Shown here: piece after piece, positions 44,211 through 44,537 of the stretch
Layout: each line of letters begins with the position of its first letter
Numbering within the stretch: position 1 is the stretch's first letter
Assembly (NCBI RefSeq): GCF_028550415.1
Contig: NZ_JAQQKX010000022.1
Span: 1 to 44,537, forward strand
From: Asticcacaulis aquaticus
GTDB lineage: Bacteria; Pseudomonadota; Alphaproteobacteria; Caulobacterales; Caulobacteraceae
Length of the DNA stretch: 44,537 bases
Direction of reading: 5' to 3'
Made by a program: the position numbers and the translations under genes
The notes under the pieces: model-generated
What the model saw: the letters and a program-made list of their open reading frames with translations, nothing else
Database searches by the model: none
What the model was told of the DNA's origin: nothing

Positions 44211-44420
44211 TGACGTGCTCCCCGTTTCTTGGCCACCCGGTGCTCGAATTTTGCCGGGTTAAGGCTCATGGCGCCGCGGGAACGGCTGAGCCGGATATGA
44301 GCGATATCGGGGGTTGGTTGCCGATGGCGCTGTGAGGGCGAACCTCATTGTAGTCTCTACGCCAAGCCTCCATCTTTTCTCTCGCGTCGTCAAGACTCAT
44401 GAACCAGTGTGCGTTCAGAC
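44211..44420 (-). mobile_element. IS3-family element A, interrupted 3' part
   Basis: On the minus strand the frame from 44418 to the stop at 44266 reads LNAHWFMSLDDAREKMEAWR, continuing through RDYNEVRPHSAIGNQPP. This is the C-terminus of an IS3-family OrfB (DDE) transposase with the typical HSAIGxxPP motif. The upstream part is missing because element B is inserted at 44420/44421. The element end is probably near 44211, where TGACGTGCTCCCCG resembles the terminal repeats of this group. The fragment cannot make a complete transposase. Confidence 0.85.
44266..44418 (-). pseudogene. Truncated IS3 OrfB transposase (element A)
   Basis: Only the last 50 codons remain, ending SGSAVPAAP then TGA (44268-44266). 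The break coincides exactly with the terminal inverted repeat of element B. The remainder may lie past the right edge on the far side of element B. Confidence 0.82.
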
Positions 44421-44537
44421 TGAACCGCCCCGGCTTTGCCGGAGGCTCATTGGTTTAAGTTACGCGGCCAATTCTAAAGTGTCGAGGGCAGCGTAGTAGA
44501 GTTGTTCGGCCTCGGCTGGTGGGATGTTGCCAATGGG
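44421..44537 (-). mobile_element. IS3-family element B, terminal part, running off the right edge
   Basis: The terminal repeat TGAACCGCCCCGGCTTTGCC begins at 44421 and continues to about 44449. On the minus strand 44537-44460 encodes PIGNIPPAEAEQLYYAALDT and ends LELAA, the typical C-terminus of another IS3-group OrfB. It differs from element A and is inserted inside it. Confidence 0.82.
44460..44537 (-). CDS. IS3-family OrfB transposase, C-terminal end only (element B)
   Basis: Twenty-five codons and a TAA are visible at the window edge. The motif IGNIPPAEAEQLYY is characteristic of the extreme C-terminus of IS3-family (DDE) transposases, which catalyse strand transfer. The rest of the gene lies beyond the window, so intactness is unknown. 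Confidence 0.8.
   Translation of the reverse strand, partial: PIGNIPPAEAEQLYYAALDTLELAA

Noticed and set aside
44314-44496. 60-codon plus-strand ORF at the right edge
   Set aside because: It runs antisense across the junction of two IS elements whose transposase frames are on the minus strand.

Overview
The window looks like chromosome from an alphaproteobacterium of the Caulobacteraceae, with Asticcacaulis a plausible genus. This is inferred from the moderately high GC content, the Caulobacter-style Flp/Tad pilus order (flp pilins, then cpaA-cpaB-cpaC-cpaD-cpaE-cpaF-tadB-tadC), a very large Caulobacter/Xanthomonas-type TonB-dependent receptor, and a plant cell-wall (pectin) degradation repertoire. 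I saw no rRNA, tRNA or CRISPR array.

Layout. Positions 1-7960 hold a rhamnogalacturonan-I locus: a Tat-exported PL26-like exo-lyase (cut by the left edge), a 1217-residue TonB-dependent receptor and, divergently, a PL11 rhamnogalacturonan lyase. A 930-base regulatory gap between the last two carries operator-like palindromes. Positions 8130-10783 hold a small two-component cluster: a kinase without a sensor domain, a single-domain response regulator and a PAS-PAS kinase. From 11057 to 15247 there is an orphan cytochrome P450, a small uncertain ORF, a secreted repeat-rich protein and a lipoprotein. From 15555 to 19847 come rnk, a PL22 oligogalacturonate lyase divergent from a lipoprotein esterase-like hydrolase, and AMP nucleosidase. 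Positions 19853-20245 are non-coding: a foldback repeat followed by a candidate structured RNA on the minus strand. pabB and a ParD/ParE-like toxin-antitoxin pair follow.

Positions 22378-34839 are a complete Tad pilus region. Two TadE-like pseudopilins and a stand-alone secretin N-domain protein run leftward. Four tandem Flp prepilins, the prepilin peptidase and the whole secretion machine run rightward. After it come a FAN1-type nuclease fused to a DnaQ-type exonuclease, an M3 metallopeptidase, glutamate racemase, a 67-residue membrane protein and a GT2 glycosyltransferase. The right end (about 42.5-44.5 kb) becomes AT-rich, with a sulfotransferase-like gene and a small glycan-associated protein, and ends in two nested IS3-family insertion sequences.

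How it works together. The pectin genes form an uptake and depolymerisation route: outer-membrane import by the receptor, backbone cleavage by PL11 and PL26, and oligogalacturonate cleavage by PL22. The Tad locus would provide adhesive pili, which suits surface colonisation. The most unusual items are the FAN1-DnaQ fusion, the folded RNA candidate next to pabB, the competing hairpins in the flp leader, the duplicated identical pilin and the Asn/Ser/Thr-rich insert in the secretin.
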